DNA of 38,188 bases from a virus. How positions within the stretch are numbered: the stretch's first letter is position 1; each line of letters begins with the position of its first letter. The notes beneath the pieces are model-generated. The model made no database searches. It was not told where the DNA came from and saw only the letters and a program-made list of their open reading frames with translations. The stretch spans positions 1-38,188 of the IMG/VR virus record IMGVR_UViG_3300042868_007361. One strand, given 5' to 3'. Positions 22,193 through 30,582 of the stretch are shown piece after piece. A program made the translations under genes and the position numbers.

Positions 22193-22744
22193 TTAACCTC
22201 CCGTCCTTAAACAAACGATTAAAGTTATTCTGTCCTCTTTACCGTTATTAACCACATCATGTTCTTTTGAGTTGTCCCAATACCAAACTTCCCCCTCTTT
22301 CATGACAACGTATTCATCTTCTACTCGATTCACTACGCCATCATTGGTTTGGATTGGAATATAAACCTTGGTATTATAAAAATCTGCGTGCCATCCACCG
22401 TCTACATGGGGGTAGATTTTTCCACCAGGCTGGATTTTAGTGATTAACACAGCGCCTAAATGCTCGGCTTCTAACTTAGCCATTAGAGCAAAAATAATAG
22501 AGCGCAATTGAGGTAATTTATAATAAGCATCCAGCCATACAGGAAAGTGAATATCTCCAACATTTTGTTCGTTTAATTCTTTAGGGTCACGATAACGCAC
22601 CCAAATGTCCTGCATTTCTTTGTGTGGTGACGCTGGATTGTCTTTTCTAATTGTGCAGGCATCCCATAATTGCGGATTATGATGCAGCGCAATTTTAAGA
22701 TTAGTTACATCAACACCGGAGGCGATTTTAATAAAGTTTTTCAT
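22193..22744 (-). CDS. Aspartyl/asparaginyl beta-hydroxylase-like 2OG-Fe(II) oxygenase
   Basis: A 183-residue protein. KIQPGGKIYPHVDGGWHADF carries the iron-binding His-x-Asp. YWDNSKEHDVVNNGKEDRIT carries the distal iron histidine and the arginine that binds 2-oxoglutarate. The enzyme would hydroxylate a protein or another substrate using oxygen, 2-oxoglutarate and Fe(II). ATG at 22742-22744 overlaps the cupin stop (ATGA); the longer GTG reading is less likely. The target is unknown; neighbouring virion proteins are candidates. Confidence 0.85.
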   Translation of the reverse strand: MKNFIKIASGVDVTNLKIALHHNPQLWDACTIRKDNPASPHKEMQDIWVRYRDPKELNEQNVGDIHFPVWLDAYYKLPQLRSIIFALMAKLEAEHLGAVLITKIQPGGKIYPHVDGGWHADFYNTKVYIPIQTNDGVVNRVEDEYVVMKEGEVWYWDNSKEHDVVNNGKEDRITLIVCLRTGG

Positions 22745-23070
22745 AAAGCCATGCCTATTTGTTTGCACTCTTCCGCAGATGAGTTTTTAGAAATAACCAC
22801 ATCATCAGAATAATTCTGACCGTCGCAGCCGTGTATGCAGTACCATACCGCATCAGTCAAGGCCGCGATTGAATGATATTTTTCTTTTTGAATAACTAGC
22901 GCACATGGGCCAGTCAAAACTTGATTGTCTTCACCGTCGGAAAGTTTGACAGTGCCTGAAGCCAAGATTGAAATATGGGAATAAGTGTGCTTATGCTGGA
23001 CAACAACATCGCCAGCACTTAATTTTATTTCTTTAGCAATCTCATTATCACCAAAATAATGTAAAGTCAT
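22741..23070 (-). CDS. Small cupin-domain protein
   Basis: A 109-residue single cupin. Motif 1 is VVVQHKHTYSHISILASG, with two metal-type histidines; motif 2 lies around EKYHSIAALTDAVWYCIHG. It is translationally coupled to the 2OG oxygenase, so the two probably act together, for example as binding and modifying parts of one pathway. Enzymatic activity cannot be told from sequence. Confidence 0.8.
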   Translation of the reverse strand: MTLHYFGDNEIAKEIKLSAGDVVVQHKHTYSHISILASGTVKLSDGEDNQVLTGPCALVIQKEKYHSIAALTDAVWYCIHGCDGQNYSDDVVISKNSSAEECKQIGMAL

Positions 23071-23081
23071 TTAGGCCCCTT

Positions 23082-23123
23082 AATTTTGGCAGCAGGTAGC
23101 CTAAAAAACTCTGCTGCAAAATT
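23082..23123. other. Strong hairpin upstream of the cupin gene
   Basis: AATTTTGGCAGCAG (23082-23095) pairs with CTGCTGCAAAATT (23111-23123), a stem of about 13 pairs with one bulge. It lies in the leader of the cupin/oxygenase pair. On the minus strand there is no T-run after it, so it may stabilise or process the mRNA. Partial terminator function in either direction is not excluded. A TTGACA -35-like box at 23149-23144 precedes it. Confidence 0.55.
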
Positions 23124-23145
23124 TTCATACATTTAATAAAAAATG

Positions 23146-23478
23146 TCAAGTAATCTCGCTACCGCCGATATTGCATACAATGGCATTGGCTGCGCTGCAA
23201 TTAGTAGCAATAAACTGACCGCTTGTTAGGATTTTCCCAAATAGCGCGGTAGCCTCGTATGATTCGCTAGGCGCTACAGATTTACTTTTAATTACTCGGT
23301 TAGAATCGCCTGCGCTACCACCTGACGGGACAATATAAACATCAAACGTCACATTAGACGCTGTGATATTGGTAAATGTTGGGCTTTCAATAATAAGCGT
23401 GCCATTGCTTACTGTATATTGGGTAGTAAGCGAATTCTCTAGGTACTTACTGGGGACGATTGATTTGCGAGTAATCAT
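23146..23478 (-). CDS. Structural hypothetical protein (tail/head decoration type)
   Basis: A 110-residue beta-rich protein (TVSNGTLIIESPTFTNITAS ... DVYIVPSGGSAGDSNR) with Ser/Thr/Asn bias as in phage surface proteins. It directly follows the C1q-like gene. Family not recognised. Confidence 0.6.
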   Translation of the reverse strand: MITRKSIVPSKYLENSLTTQYTVSNGTLIIESPTFTNITASNVTFDVYIVPSGGSAGDSNRVIKSKSVAPSESYEATALFGKILTSGQFIATNCSAANAIVCNIGGSEIT

Positions 23479-24219
23479 TTAATCACCTATGTTATTTGTA
23501 ACAGTTAAAATAATCGAAGGGGTTACAGGATGAACGGCGGTCGCTGTAAATGTAGGCACTTCTATTGAAGTATCATCTACTTCAAACATAAGCTCAAAAT
23601 AATCACCTGCATTCATTTTTAGCACAAAATTCCATGCCGCAACCAATTCGGCATTATTGTCTTTAATTCTAATCTGGCTAGCTGAATCGGCAATATCTGT
23701 ACCATTTACCCTAGCCCATATCCAAATATTAGCGGCAGATGCCGAAGCCTTGTCTAGCTGGCACGAAAATTGAAAGTTATACAATCCAATCTCATCCACA
23801 TATACCCGGCTAGTCGGTGAGCCAATATAAACACCCTTGGAATAATCTGTTGCGTTAAAAGTAAACGCATAGGCAGTATTGACCGCCGCTGCTGTCTGCG
23901 TGGTTGTATCGTGAAATACCCCATAACGAGTGCGTTTCTTTGGTCGCTCTGGTGGAATGTATATATCAGGATTAGATTGTTGTTTTGCTTTGTTTTGCGA
24001 TGCAATAATATTGATTAAATCTTGCAAAATACTCGCAGATTTATTTGCATTCGCACTTGCAAGTGACGACGATATATCTAACTCTTCCGCTAAAGCGTAT
24101 AAGCTTTCAATATCTTCCGATGATATTTGCGCGACGGTAAAGAGTTGCTCTATCTTTTTGATAGTCTCATGGTCGCCGAATATCTTTTGCAGAACGTCAC
24201 GGTTTGGGGCTTTTAGCAC
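23479..24219 (-). CDS. Virion protein with C1q/TNF-like C-terminal domain
   Basis: A 246-residue protein. The N-terminal 100 residues are helical (QKIFGDHETIKKIEQLF) and could form a trimeric stalk. The C-terminal 140 residues (YGVFHDTTTQTAAAVNTAYA ... GLYNFQFSCQL ... WARVNGTDIADS) resemble the jelly-roll C1q/TNF-like domain found on phage fibres. It is probably a tail needle, fibre or decoration protein; P22 itself places the gp26 needle near gp10, so that role is possible. Overlaps the gp10-like gene by 7 bases. Confidence 0.65.
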   Translation of the reverse strand: MLKAPNRDVLQKIFGDHETIKKIEQLFTVAQISSEDIESLYALAEELDISSSLASANANKSASILQDLINIIASQNKAKQQSNPDIYIPPERPKKRTRYGVFHDTTTQTAAAVNTAYAFTFNATDYSKGVYIGSPTSRVYVDEIGLYNFQFSCQLDKASASAANIWIWARVNGTDIADSASQIRIKDNNAELVAAWNFVLKMNAGDYFELMFEVDDTSIEVPTFTATAVHPVTPSIILTVTNNIGD

Positions 24220-25613
24220 ATCAATTGCTCCAAATTAGCCTCTAACCGTAAAAATGAAACATGGCAATCAGAGTTTGTCGTGAATCTTTGGGTTCGATAG
24301 TTTTTCATGTGGCCACACTGTAACCACATAATGCGTTTGTTATCGCCAACCTTGCCAGCAGAAACAAACCTATCTTGACTCCAATTTTTACCATCCAAGC
24401 TGTAGCTAGTGGATATTTTCGCATCAACACCAAGCGATATATTGCCAGTCAAAGCTACCAACTCCATAGAGTAAAACAAAGCGCCTTTTGATTCGTTGTA
24501 AATCAATGGCAGCGTAAATTCTAGTTTTACCTTTTCACCGAAATGATGCGATTCGTTTTCAACGTAATAACCAATTTTATTAGATGATGGGTCGCCACCT
24601 ATCCACTTGTTATAGCACCATACTAGGCTTCTAATCTTGTATTGACTAAAACCACTTAGGCTACTGGTTAAAATACTCCATACAGGCTTACCAGAAGCCT
24701 GAGATGCATTTGCGTCATATACTAGTGTTTTGTCTTTTAAATGGACATAAAGAAACAAATGTCCATCATTGTTTACCTGCTCTAAATAGCAATAATCAAT
24801 TAAATCCTGTTCTTGATAAGAATTGATGATTTTATCAATCTCATCATCAGCAATTTTAACTGTTTGGCTATTTTGGCATAGGTAAATGCTTGGCTGCTCA
24901 TTACGACCACCACCAACAATAGCAACGGTATCCATAAACACACAAGCGCACCGAGTAGATAACGCGCCTTTTTGGATTTGAGCGCCTTCTATACGTTGGA
25001 AGGGGAAAAATGAACCCCCTACGTTATCGAATAATTCAATAGTATGTCTGTTTACCGCGCATAATTCATTACGCAGCCGGAAAACCCTAACTACTGGGTC
25101 GGGGTCGGCTTCCGAACTGCCATACTTTAACGGGTTGATAGATGTAGGGTCGTTTAGCTCAGTAACAACCAAATTCACGCCATCAGTCGTGACAAAATAG
25201 CCAGATAAATAGGTATGGTCAACGACTTTCCCTAAATCTGTGTCTGTCACCTGAGTTAAAGAATTACCATCGTAATAGTAAAGATTGTCACCGCCAGAAA
25301 TTGATAAACGATTAAACGAATAATCGAATGTTACGGGTGAACTGCCTGCAATTGTACCTAATGTAGTGACCTGACCGGATTGGCTAACTTTAATTAAGCT
25401 ATTGCCGCTCACTCGATAAAGTACGCCATTCCAGTTAATCCCGCCCCTATCGTTTCCTATCCCTGTAGCAAAGTTTTTAATGCCATAAGCAGGGCGCAAG
25501 TATTCAGCGCTAACGCCGCTAGACTTAGGGATAACAATGTAATTTAATGGGTAGCCAGTCCTTAAACCTGCATTGTTATCCGAATAAATGCCAGATACGA
25601 TAGGTATTTGCAT
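24213..25613 (-). CDS. P22 gp10-like packaged DNA stabilisation protein
   Basis: A 466-residue head-tail hub protein. GIYSDNNAGLRTGYPLNYIV at the start and beta-propeller-like repeats (GGDNLYYYDGNSLTQVTD ... YLSGYFVTTDGVNL ... RVFRLRNELCAVNRHTIELF) fit the gp10 family that closes the portal after packaging. It follows the large beta-rich gene with a TAATG overlap. Confidence 0.85.
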   Translation of the reverse strand: MQIPIVSGIYSDNNAGLRTGYPLNYIVIPKSSGVSAEYLRPAYGIKNFATGIGNDRGGINWNGVLYRVSGNSLIKVSQSGQVTTLGTIAGSSPVTFDYSFNRLSISGGDNLYYYDGNSLTQVTDTDLGKVVDHTYLSGYFVTTDGVNLVVTELNDPTSINPLKYGSSEADPDPVVRVFRLRNELCAVNRHTIELFDNVGGSFFPFQRIEGAQIQKGALSTRCACVFMDTVAIVGGGRNEQPSIYLCQNSQTVKIADDEIDKIINSYQEQDLIDYCYLEQVNNDGHLFLYVHLKDKTLVYDANASQASGKPVWSILTSSLSGFSQYKIRSLVWCYNKWIGGDPSSNKIGYYVENESHHFGEKVKLEFTLPLIYNESKGALFYSMELVALTGNISLGVDAKISTSYSLDGKNWSQDRFVSAGKVGDNKRIMWLQCGHMKNYRTQRFTTNSDCHVSFLRLEANLEQLMC

Positions 25614-27784
25614 TATGGTGCTGTATAACCTTGGAAGTTAGCACGAACAGTACCAGCAGCGCTTAAGTTTGCATTAAGTGCAGTGTTAGCAGTTGTCAAA
25701 ATTTCAGTCGGGAAAGGAAGAACCACAGGCACGTTAATTGGCAACGTTAAGCGCCAACGCTCTGTAGCACCGTCTAAAATAATCAAATCAACCGCCGCAG
25801 CACCTGTGTTAATCGCTTGACAAGCAGTTAAATGCCGCTTTAATCCAGCCCCTGCCGCTGTTTGAATAGCCGCTGCCGTAGTAGTTGTTAGCGCCAAAGA
25901 CGCGTTAAAGCCTGCCTCAGGAATTGCATAAGGCTTAATAATTTGAGCGCCTACGGTTGTAGTAATCATGTCTGCAACATCGCCACCAGCTACGGCAGTA
26001 TAGTTTGCAGTTACAGCACGACCAGCTACACGATGAGGAGAACCAGCAATAACCGCATCATGTGCCGCCTGTCCGTTTGACAGTGTGGTGACTGTGGTTA
26101 CAGTGCCAGACGATACAGTGACAGCAGGTGTGCCGTTTACGGTAACAGGCAGCGAACCAGACACATCACCAGTCGCACGGGGCAGAATTTCTACTCGCTC
26201 GCGCTCATAATCAAACACACGAGCAAAACTAATACGCATATCGGTACGCTTGATAACAGCACCGCCGCAGTTAGTGGTAGTGATGTCTGTGCCTGTAGGC
26301 GTTGCGCCGATTGGCTCTAAAAATAAATTAGTGGTTTGAATATCTAGTACTCGATAAGCACCATCAACGCCTAAAGTTGCGCCTGTTGAAATATCACGGA
26401 TACCGACAATATTCACATAGTCACCAATCAACAAACCAGACCATGCTGCACTACCTACAACGGTTACAATATTTGAAGCACGCGCAAAGCTTTGTGCTGA
26501 TTGTGCAATAGCGCCCAAGGCTGACATTAAGTTGCCGCCTTGAACCTTGGCAACATACCCGCCGTATGATGTGGCAGTAACCGAAGCGCCCCAAATTACT
26601 GTAATGCTTGTGGTATTTACAATCGAAGCAACTGCGGTAGCCGTGGTTAAGTTAGCAAAGTTTGTTTGGTCACGCACACCATAAGCAACAATAACATCAG
26701 CAGTGGTAAGGTTATGTGGTCGGTCAAATACGATAGTTGCAGTGGTAGAGCCAGCTTTTGCTACGCTAACAATCTGCGCGGTAGGAATGGTTAATCCTTT
26801 GTTATCAGTCGCGCGGAAACGTAACTTATAACGCTTATTAGGACTTGGAACTACTTGGGTGCGAGTAACGCGAGCAGTTGTACCAGATGTAGAATCAACA
26901 CCAGAATCAGACCATTGCAAACGGTCAGCCATTAAAGACAGTCGATATTCAGTAGTTGGCTGGAATGAATAATTTAATGCAGCGTTTACGGCTTGAACGG
27001 ATGCGGTCGTACCAACGGCAACAGAGTGATTGCCAGCAATAGAGGCAGATGGTAAAACGTCGCCTGATTCTGAACGAATATATGCTGAGGCGTTTGTTAC
27101 TACACCGTTCTCGAATAAAAGGCTAGTGCCGTTTTTAGCAAAACCCAAAGCCGAACGGAAATAAACAAAGCCGCTATTGAATGGGCCAGCCGTTACGCTT
27201 GGAATAGCACCTCCGGGGCCTACTGTAGCTGTAAATTGTGTAGTCGTTGGAGTAGTCGCAACAACTAAAGCAGGATAGTTTAACCGGCTATCAGATACCC
27301 CAAATACACCAAATCGAGCGCCAACGACTAATCCGTGAGGCGTTGCAGTTGTAATTGTGAGCGTGGTTGCTGATTGTTGAATTGCTGAAATAGTTAAATC
27401 AGCAGGCGGTGTAAGAGGTGCATCTGTATCAACAAATTCAACAGAGAACTCTTGACCTAAAGTGCGCTGAGACATTGATAGGCCAATGCTTGCCTCAAAC
27501 GGCATGGCAAAATCATTAACCGTTTCAATGGTCGTAACATTGCCAGCCGTTAATGGGTCTTTAGAGATAACCAAATAAGAAGCGGCAGCGCAATTACCAT
27601 CTACTTGTATGATGTCTCCATCGCCAAGCGTTTGATTCCATTTCTCGCTCGGAGTGTAGGTTTCGAACGCTTCGCGGAATTTAGTCGTTACGTTTGAAGA
27701 TACAACCACCTCAGAATAAGAACCGCTGCCAATATCCTTAAATTCTCGATTGATTGAATCTACTGAAAATTGTTTATCTGCCAT
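25613..27784 (-). CDS. Large beta-rich virion protein
   Basis: A 723-residue Thr/Val/Ala-rich protein, almost all predicted beta. Weak internal repeats contain G-V-x-D/R blocks (GARFGVFGVSDSRLNYPALV; IVAYGVRDQTNFANLTTA; GDYVNIVGIRDISTGA). It is placed between gp4-like and gp10-like genes, so it belongs to the portal-proximal tail or a fibre. ATG at 27782-27784 has a GGGGG site 6 bases upstream; the GTG further up is less likely. No enzymatic motif seen. Its length and place have no counterpart in P22. Confidence 0.7.
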   Translation of the reverse strand: MADKQFSVDSINREFKDIGSGSYSEVVVSSNVTTKFREAFETYTPSEKWNQTLGDGDIIQVDGNCAAASYLVISKDPLTAGNVTTIETVNDFAMPFEASIGLSMSQRTLGQEFSVEFVDTDAPLTPPADLTISAIQQSATTLTITTATPHGLVVGARFGVFGVSDSRLNYPALVVATTPTTTQFTATVGPGGAIPSVTAGPFNSGFVYFRSALGFAKNGTSLLFENGVVTNASAYIRSESGDVLPSASIAGNHSVAVGTTASVQAVNAALNYSFQPTTEYRLSLMADRLQWSDSGVDSTSGTTARVTRTQVVPSPNKRYKLRFRATDNKGLTIPTAQIVSVAKAGSTTATIVFDRPHNLTTADVIVAYGVRDQTNFANLTTATAVASIVNTTSITVIWGASVTATSYGGYVAKVQGGNLMSALGAIAQSAQSFARASNIVTVVGSAAWSGLLIGDYVNIVGIRDISTGATLGVDGAYRVLDIQTTNLFLEPIGATPTGTDITTTNCGGAVIKRTDMRISFARVFDYERERVEILPRATGDVSGSLPVTVNGTPAVTVSSGTVTTVTTLSNGQAAHDAVIAGSPHRVAGRAVTANYTAVAGGDVADMITTTVGAQIIKPYAIPEAGFNASLALTTTTAAAIQTAAGAGLKRHLTACQAINTGAAAVDLIILDGATERWRLTLPINVPVVLPFPTEILTTANTALNANLSAAGTVRANFQGYTAP

Positions 27785-27814
27785 CACTGCCCCCAAAAAA
27801 TTCACTGCAATAAA

Positions 27815-28261
27815 TTAACCAACGCGATACCAACAATTAGTAGATTGGTTATACTTCATTTTAAAAAATGCATTTGCTGCCAAAGTCGTAGGCGCACCGT
27901 AAACAGTGCTTGCGCCGGGCGCTTCTAGTCGAAAATCTGTAATTGCCTGCGTTGTTGTGATTAAAATTTCCTGATTATTAACAAGCGTCAATACAGTAGG
28001 AAAAGTCACCCCATAAGTAGCAATAGTGCCAGCCGGGTTCATAATCAACCAACTAGATACGCCAACTGCTCCGATTGTGGTAGAGCCTAAATTGACAGGA
28101 ATAGCCAATTGGGTTTGAAATGTATCGGTTTCGGTAATCTTTGAATTGAAATAATCAACTAAAGATTGTGCTTGATACTTGTAATCCTGTCCGCTTTCGT
28201 TCCCTGCAAATACAGTCGAATCCGTTACCGTATCATTTAATAAAAGCTTTTCAATGGTCAT
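27815..28261 (-). CDS. Small virion protein, possibly fibre or needle component
   Basis: A 148-residue protein. The N-terminus (TIEKLLLNDTVTDSTVFAGN) suggests an attachment segment and the rest is beta-rich (ITTTQAITDFRLEAPGASTV). It overlaps the gp4-like gene by one base. Function inferred only from location. Confidence 0.6.
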   Translation of the reverse strand: MTIEKLLLNDTVTDSTVFAGNESGQDYKYQAQSLVDYFNSKITETDTFQTQLAIPVNLGSTTIGAVGVSSWLIMNPAGTIATYGVTFPTVLTLVNNQEILITTTQAITDFRLEAPGASTVYGAPTTLAANAFFKMKYNQSTNCWYRVG

Positions 28262-28749
28262 TATTTGTCCTTACTAAATAATAGGTCGTTGTTCTCTGTC
28301 TGTAGTGTTTCATTGCTTGTTGGCGGTAAAAAAACCATTTGCGGTTGTGAAAACAGTTTATTACCAGCGCCAGCAGGAACACCCGCACGAATCTTAACTT
28401 GTGGAACTGGAATCATCATATACAGCATGTTTAACGCTTGATATGCTTGAATCTTTGTTTCTGGATTTAGTTGCTTACCAACGGACGGGGCAAGCCTAAC
28501 AGCCAAATTACTCACGATTGCACTATTGGCATACGGAGGAACGTTAGTTTCTTCGTCAATGGATGAGGTTTCAGGACTTGCAGCAAATGGATAGCCTAAC
28601 TTGATACCTTTAGCGTCAAACTCCAGCATCATATTGTCTAGCTTATTAACTGCCGATTGCAATTGCTCTGCCTGCAAATCAAAAATATAATTTGCAAGCC
28701 CAATTTCCTCATAGGCTGCTAATAAAAAATCACGCTTTGTCCAGCTCAT
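28261..28749 (-). CDS. P22 gp4-like tail accessory factor
   Basis: A 162-residue protein. WTKRDFLLAAYEEIGLANYI, LQSAVNKLDNMMLEFDAKGI and the C-terminal QALNMLYMMIP match the family that binds below the portal and starts tail assembly. In P22 gp4 may also have wall-hydrolase activity, which cannot be judged here. ATG at 28747-28749 is preferred over the TTG two codons upstream. Confidence 0.8.
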   Translation of the reverse strand: MSWTKRDFLLAAYEEIGLANYIFDLQAEQLQSAVNKLDNMMLEFDAKGIKLGYPFAASPETSSIDEETNVPPYANSAIVSNLAVRLAPSVGKQLNPETKIQAYQALNMLYMMIPVPQVKIRAGVPAGAGNKLFSQPQMVFLPPTSNETLQTENNDLLFSKDK

Positions 28750-28996
28750 CTTCAATCAACTTTTGAAGTTTTGCATCTGAGGTGCGCCCGTCAAATTTAA
28801 TGGATAGTTTTGTCGCCATGTCTTCCAATTCGGCACGCTTGTCAACTTCTTTTGCTTCTTCATCTTTCCACGCGTCGGCATGGTACAGCCAGCCATCGCT
28901 CAAAGCCTGCTCAATGTCAGACTCTTCAAATACTTTGTAATCAACCTTGCGCCCATCGCAAAGATAAGGCCCATTCTTCTTATAGAGCATTGTCAT
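28730..28996 (-). CDS. Small acidic head-tail region protein
   Basis: An 88-residue protein. GRKVDYKVFEESDIEQALSD near the middle of the N-terminal half is common in small phage proteins after the coat; a charged helix and a C-terminal ATKLSIKFDGRTSDAKLQKL follow, a segment that resembles a HeH/SAP-type mini-domain. Function unknown. It begins by ATGA overlap with the gene before. Confidence 0.65.
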   Translation of the reverse strand: MTMLYKKNGPYLCDGRKVDYKVFEESDIEQALSDGWLYHADAWKDEEAKEVDKRAELEDMATKLSIKFDGRTSDAKLQKLIEDELDKA

Positions 28997-29133
28997 TTTT
29001 TACCACTCCGTTTTTTTGCTTCTTTAGCCACAGAAAGCGAAATTGCGACAGCTTGCTTAACTGGCTTGCCAGATTTAACTTCTTTGCGGATATTTTCGCT
29101 TACAGTCTTTTTGCTATAACCTTTTTTGAGCAT
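28993..29133 (-). CDS. Small basic protein downstream of coat
   Basis: A 46-residue, Lys-rich protein (SENIRKEVKSGKPVKQAVAI). The NI-x-x-E-V-x-x-GKP-x-x-QAVAI-x-LS pattern is frequent in tiny phage proteins near structural genes. Likely nucleic-acid binding; function unknown. It lies just after the coat terminator and would be made from read-through. Confidence 0.65.
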   Translation of the reverse strand: MLKKGYSKKTVSENIRKEVKSGKPVKQAVAISLSVAKEAKKRSGKK

Positions 29134-29143
29134 TATTCACTCC

Positions 29144-29167
29144 AAAAGAGAGGGGCCGAAGCCCCTC
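29144..29167 (-). terminator. Coat gene terminator
   Basis: On the minus strand GAGGGGC-TTCG-GCCCCTC (29167-29150) is followed by TCTTTT. The UUCG loop and 7 GC-rich pairs make a strong hairpin; the short T-run suggests partial termination, letting some transcription continue into the tail genes. Confidence 0.7.
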
Positions 29168-29172
29168 ACTCA

Positions 29173-30402
29173 TTAGGTTTGGTTGGCTAAGATGATACCA
29201 ACTTGCTCTGGGTCACGAACAGTAACCGCATAGATTGTGCTAAACCGGACAGTGGTTTTAGCAGTCAATGAGTTAAATTCGTAAGCCATAGTCAAAGGCA
29301 CGCCGTTCTTAGTGGTTGAGGTCATAACTTGTGCGCCCTGACCAGATGGGAACGCAAGGCGACCATAATCCAAACCAACAGAACCATCAGCCCAGAATAC
29401 GTTGGACGGTGCAGTCACAGTGTTTAAGAATGTGATTGCAGCACCGTTAGCAGCCTGTGCAGTGGCGTTTTGGTATGGGCCAGAAGTGATAATAGGAGGG
29501 CTTACAGTCAAGTTAGCACCACCACCAGCAACAGAAATAACACGGAACGTCAAAGGCGAACCAGTGCTTGTCTTGTTGATTTGGTGAGTACTATTAACAC
29601 CAGCTACCACAAACGAATCACCTGCTTTAATGTTTGCAATGTTTGCGCCCGATACGTTCAGAACCATTTGGCGGTTATCTGTCGGCACATCACCAGTCAT
29701 AGCTGAAGGTGTGTAGGACTGATTGCCGTTAATAGTAGTGCCAGAAACAGTGCCAACTGCGGCAACGTTGTTCGCCATATCTAAGCGGAAAGTGCGGAAG
29801 CCACCGATACCGGGAACTTGTGAACGCTCATAAGCCGATTTGTTAATGTCTGCCATATACTGACGATTGCCCAAGTCTTTAGCAACTTGAACGTAGTCGG
29901 TTGGGTTCATAAACAACTTACGAGTACGGCCCATGCCAACACCACGGATAAGCATTTGTTGTTCAGCGCTTAAGCCATCATCCCAAGTGAAAGCGCCAAC
30001 TTTCTTAACAACGATAGACGCACGGTTAGTAACCGCAGCATTGACGTTGTTTTCAATTTCAGCAGCCAAACGCAAAGATGCAGCTTCGCCCATACGTTTC
30101 ATGGTTTCAGGGTCGCGCATTTCTTTAGCATCCAAAGAAAAACGGACGTTATCAGGCTGACGATAAACAGTAGGGACAACACGTTGAATAACGTCAGTAT
30201 CAGAAGCGCCAGAAATATCTAGGCCAGTGGTTACTGTTGCGTTATATGACTGTGGAACGTAGAAAGTATCACCAGCGCGTTGCATTGCTTGTGGTGATGG
30301 GAAGGAAGTTTCGCACTCATTAGACATTACGGTAGCAGAATCGTAGCCATCTACGAATTCTCCGAACATAATCTCCAGGTCTTTAGTTAAAGCATTGGCC
30401 AT
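29173..30402 (-). CDS. Major capsid protein, P22 coat-like
   Basis: A 409-residue coat protein. NALTKDLEIMFGEFVDGYDS, VVPTVYRQPDNVRFSLDAKE and MRDPETMKRMGEAASLRLAA agree with the P22-type HK97 fold, and a Thr/Gly-rich insertion-like region occupies residues about 215-315. AAGGGG precedes the ATG. The gene is flanked by its own upstream terminator/promoter and a downstream terminator, fitting its need for high output. Confidence 0.92.
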   Translation of the reverse strand: MANALTKDLEIMFGEFVDGYDSATVMSNECETSFPSPQAMQRAGDTFYVPQSYNATVTTGLDISGASDTDVIQRVVPTVYRQPDNVRFSLDAKEMRDPETMKRMGEAASLRLAAEIENNVNAAVTNRASIVVKKVGAFTWDDGLSAEQQMLIRGVGMGRTRKLFMNPTDYVQVAKDLGNRQYMADINKSAYERSQVPGIGGFRTFRLDMANNVAAVGTVSGTTINGNQSYTPSAMTGDVPTDNRQMVLNVSGANIANIKAGDSFVVAGVNSTHQINKTSTGSPLTFRVISVAGGGANLTVSPPIITSGPYQNATAQAANGAAITFLNTVTAPSNVFWADGSVGLDYGRLAFPSGQGAQVMTSTTKNGVPLTMAYEFNSLTAKTTVRFSTIYAVTVRDPEQVGIILANQT

Positions 30403-30516
30403 TATTAGCCCCTTTCAGAAAAAAGTGAATAAATAAACATAGTCACTCATCATTAAGAGGCCGATGGAAGCCGAATAAATTTTAATCAGCGTTATAGTCC
30501 GCGACACTATGATGAA

Positions 30517-30544
30517 TTTTTATCTAATTTTAGAAAATTGTCAA
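30517..30544 (-). promoter_or_regulatory. Likely coat gene promoter
   Basis: Read leftward: a perfect TTGACA (30544-30539), 16-base spacer and TAAAAA (30522-30517), just after the scaffold terminator and about 115 bases before the coat ATG. A CATAGT...ACTATG hairpin (30493-30511) lies in the early leader. Confidence 0.55.
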
Positions 30545-30551
30545 GCGGTAC

Positions 30552-30574
30552 AAAAAAGCCGGAAAAATCCGGCT
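30552..30574 (-). terminator. Scaffold gene terminator
   Basis: On the minus strand AGCCGG-ATTTTT-CCGGCT (30574-30557) runs into six T residues (30557-30552), a standard intrinsic terminator 9 bases after the scaffold stop. It would isolate early-late genes from the coat unit. Confidence 0.8.
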
Positions 30575-30582
30575 AATTTTGG

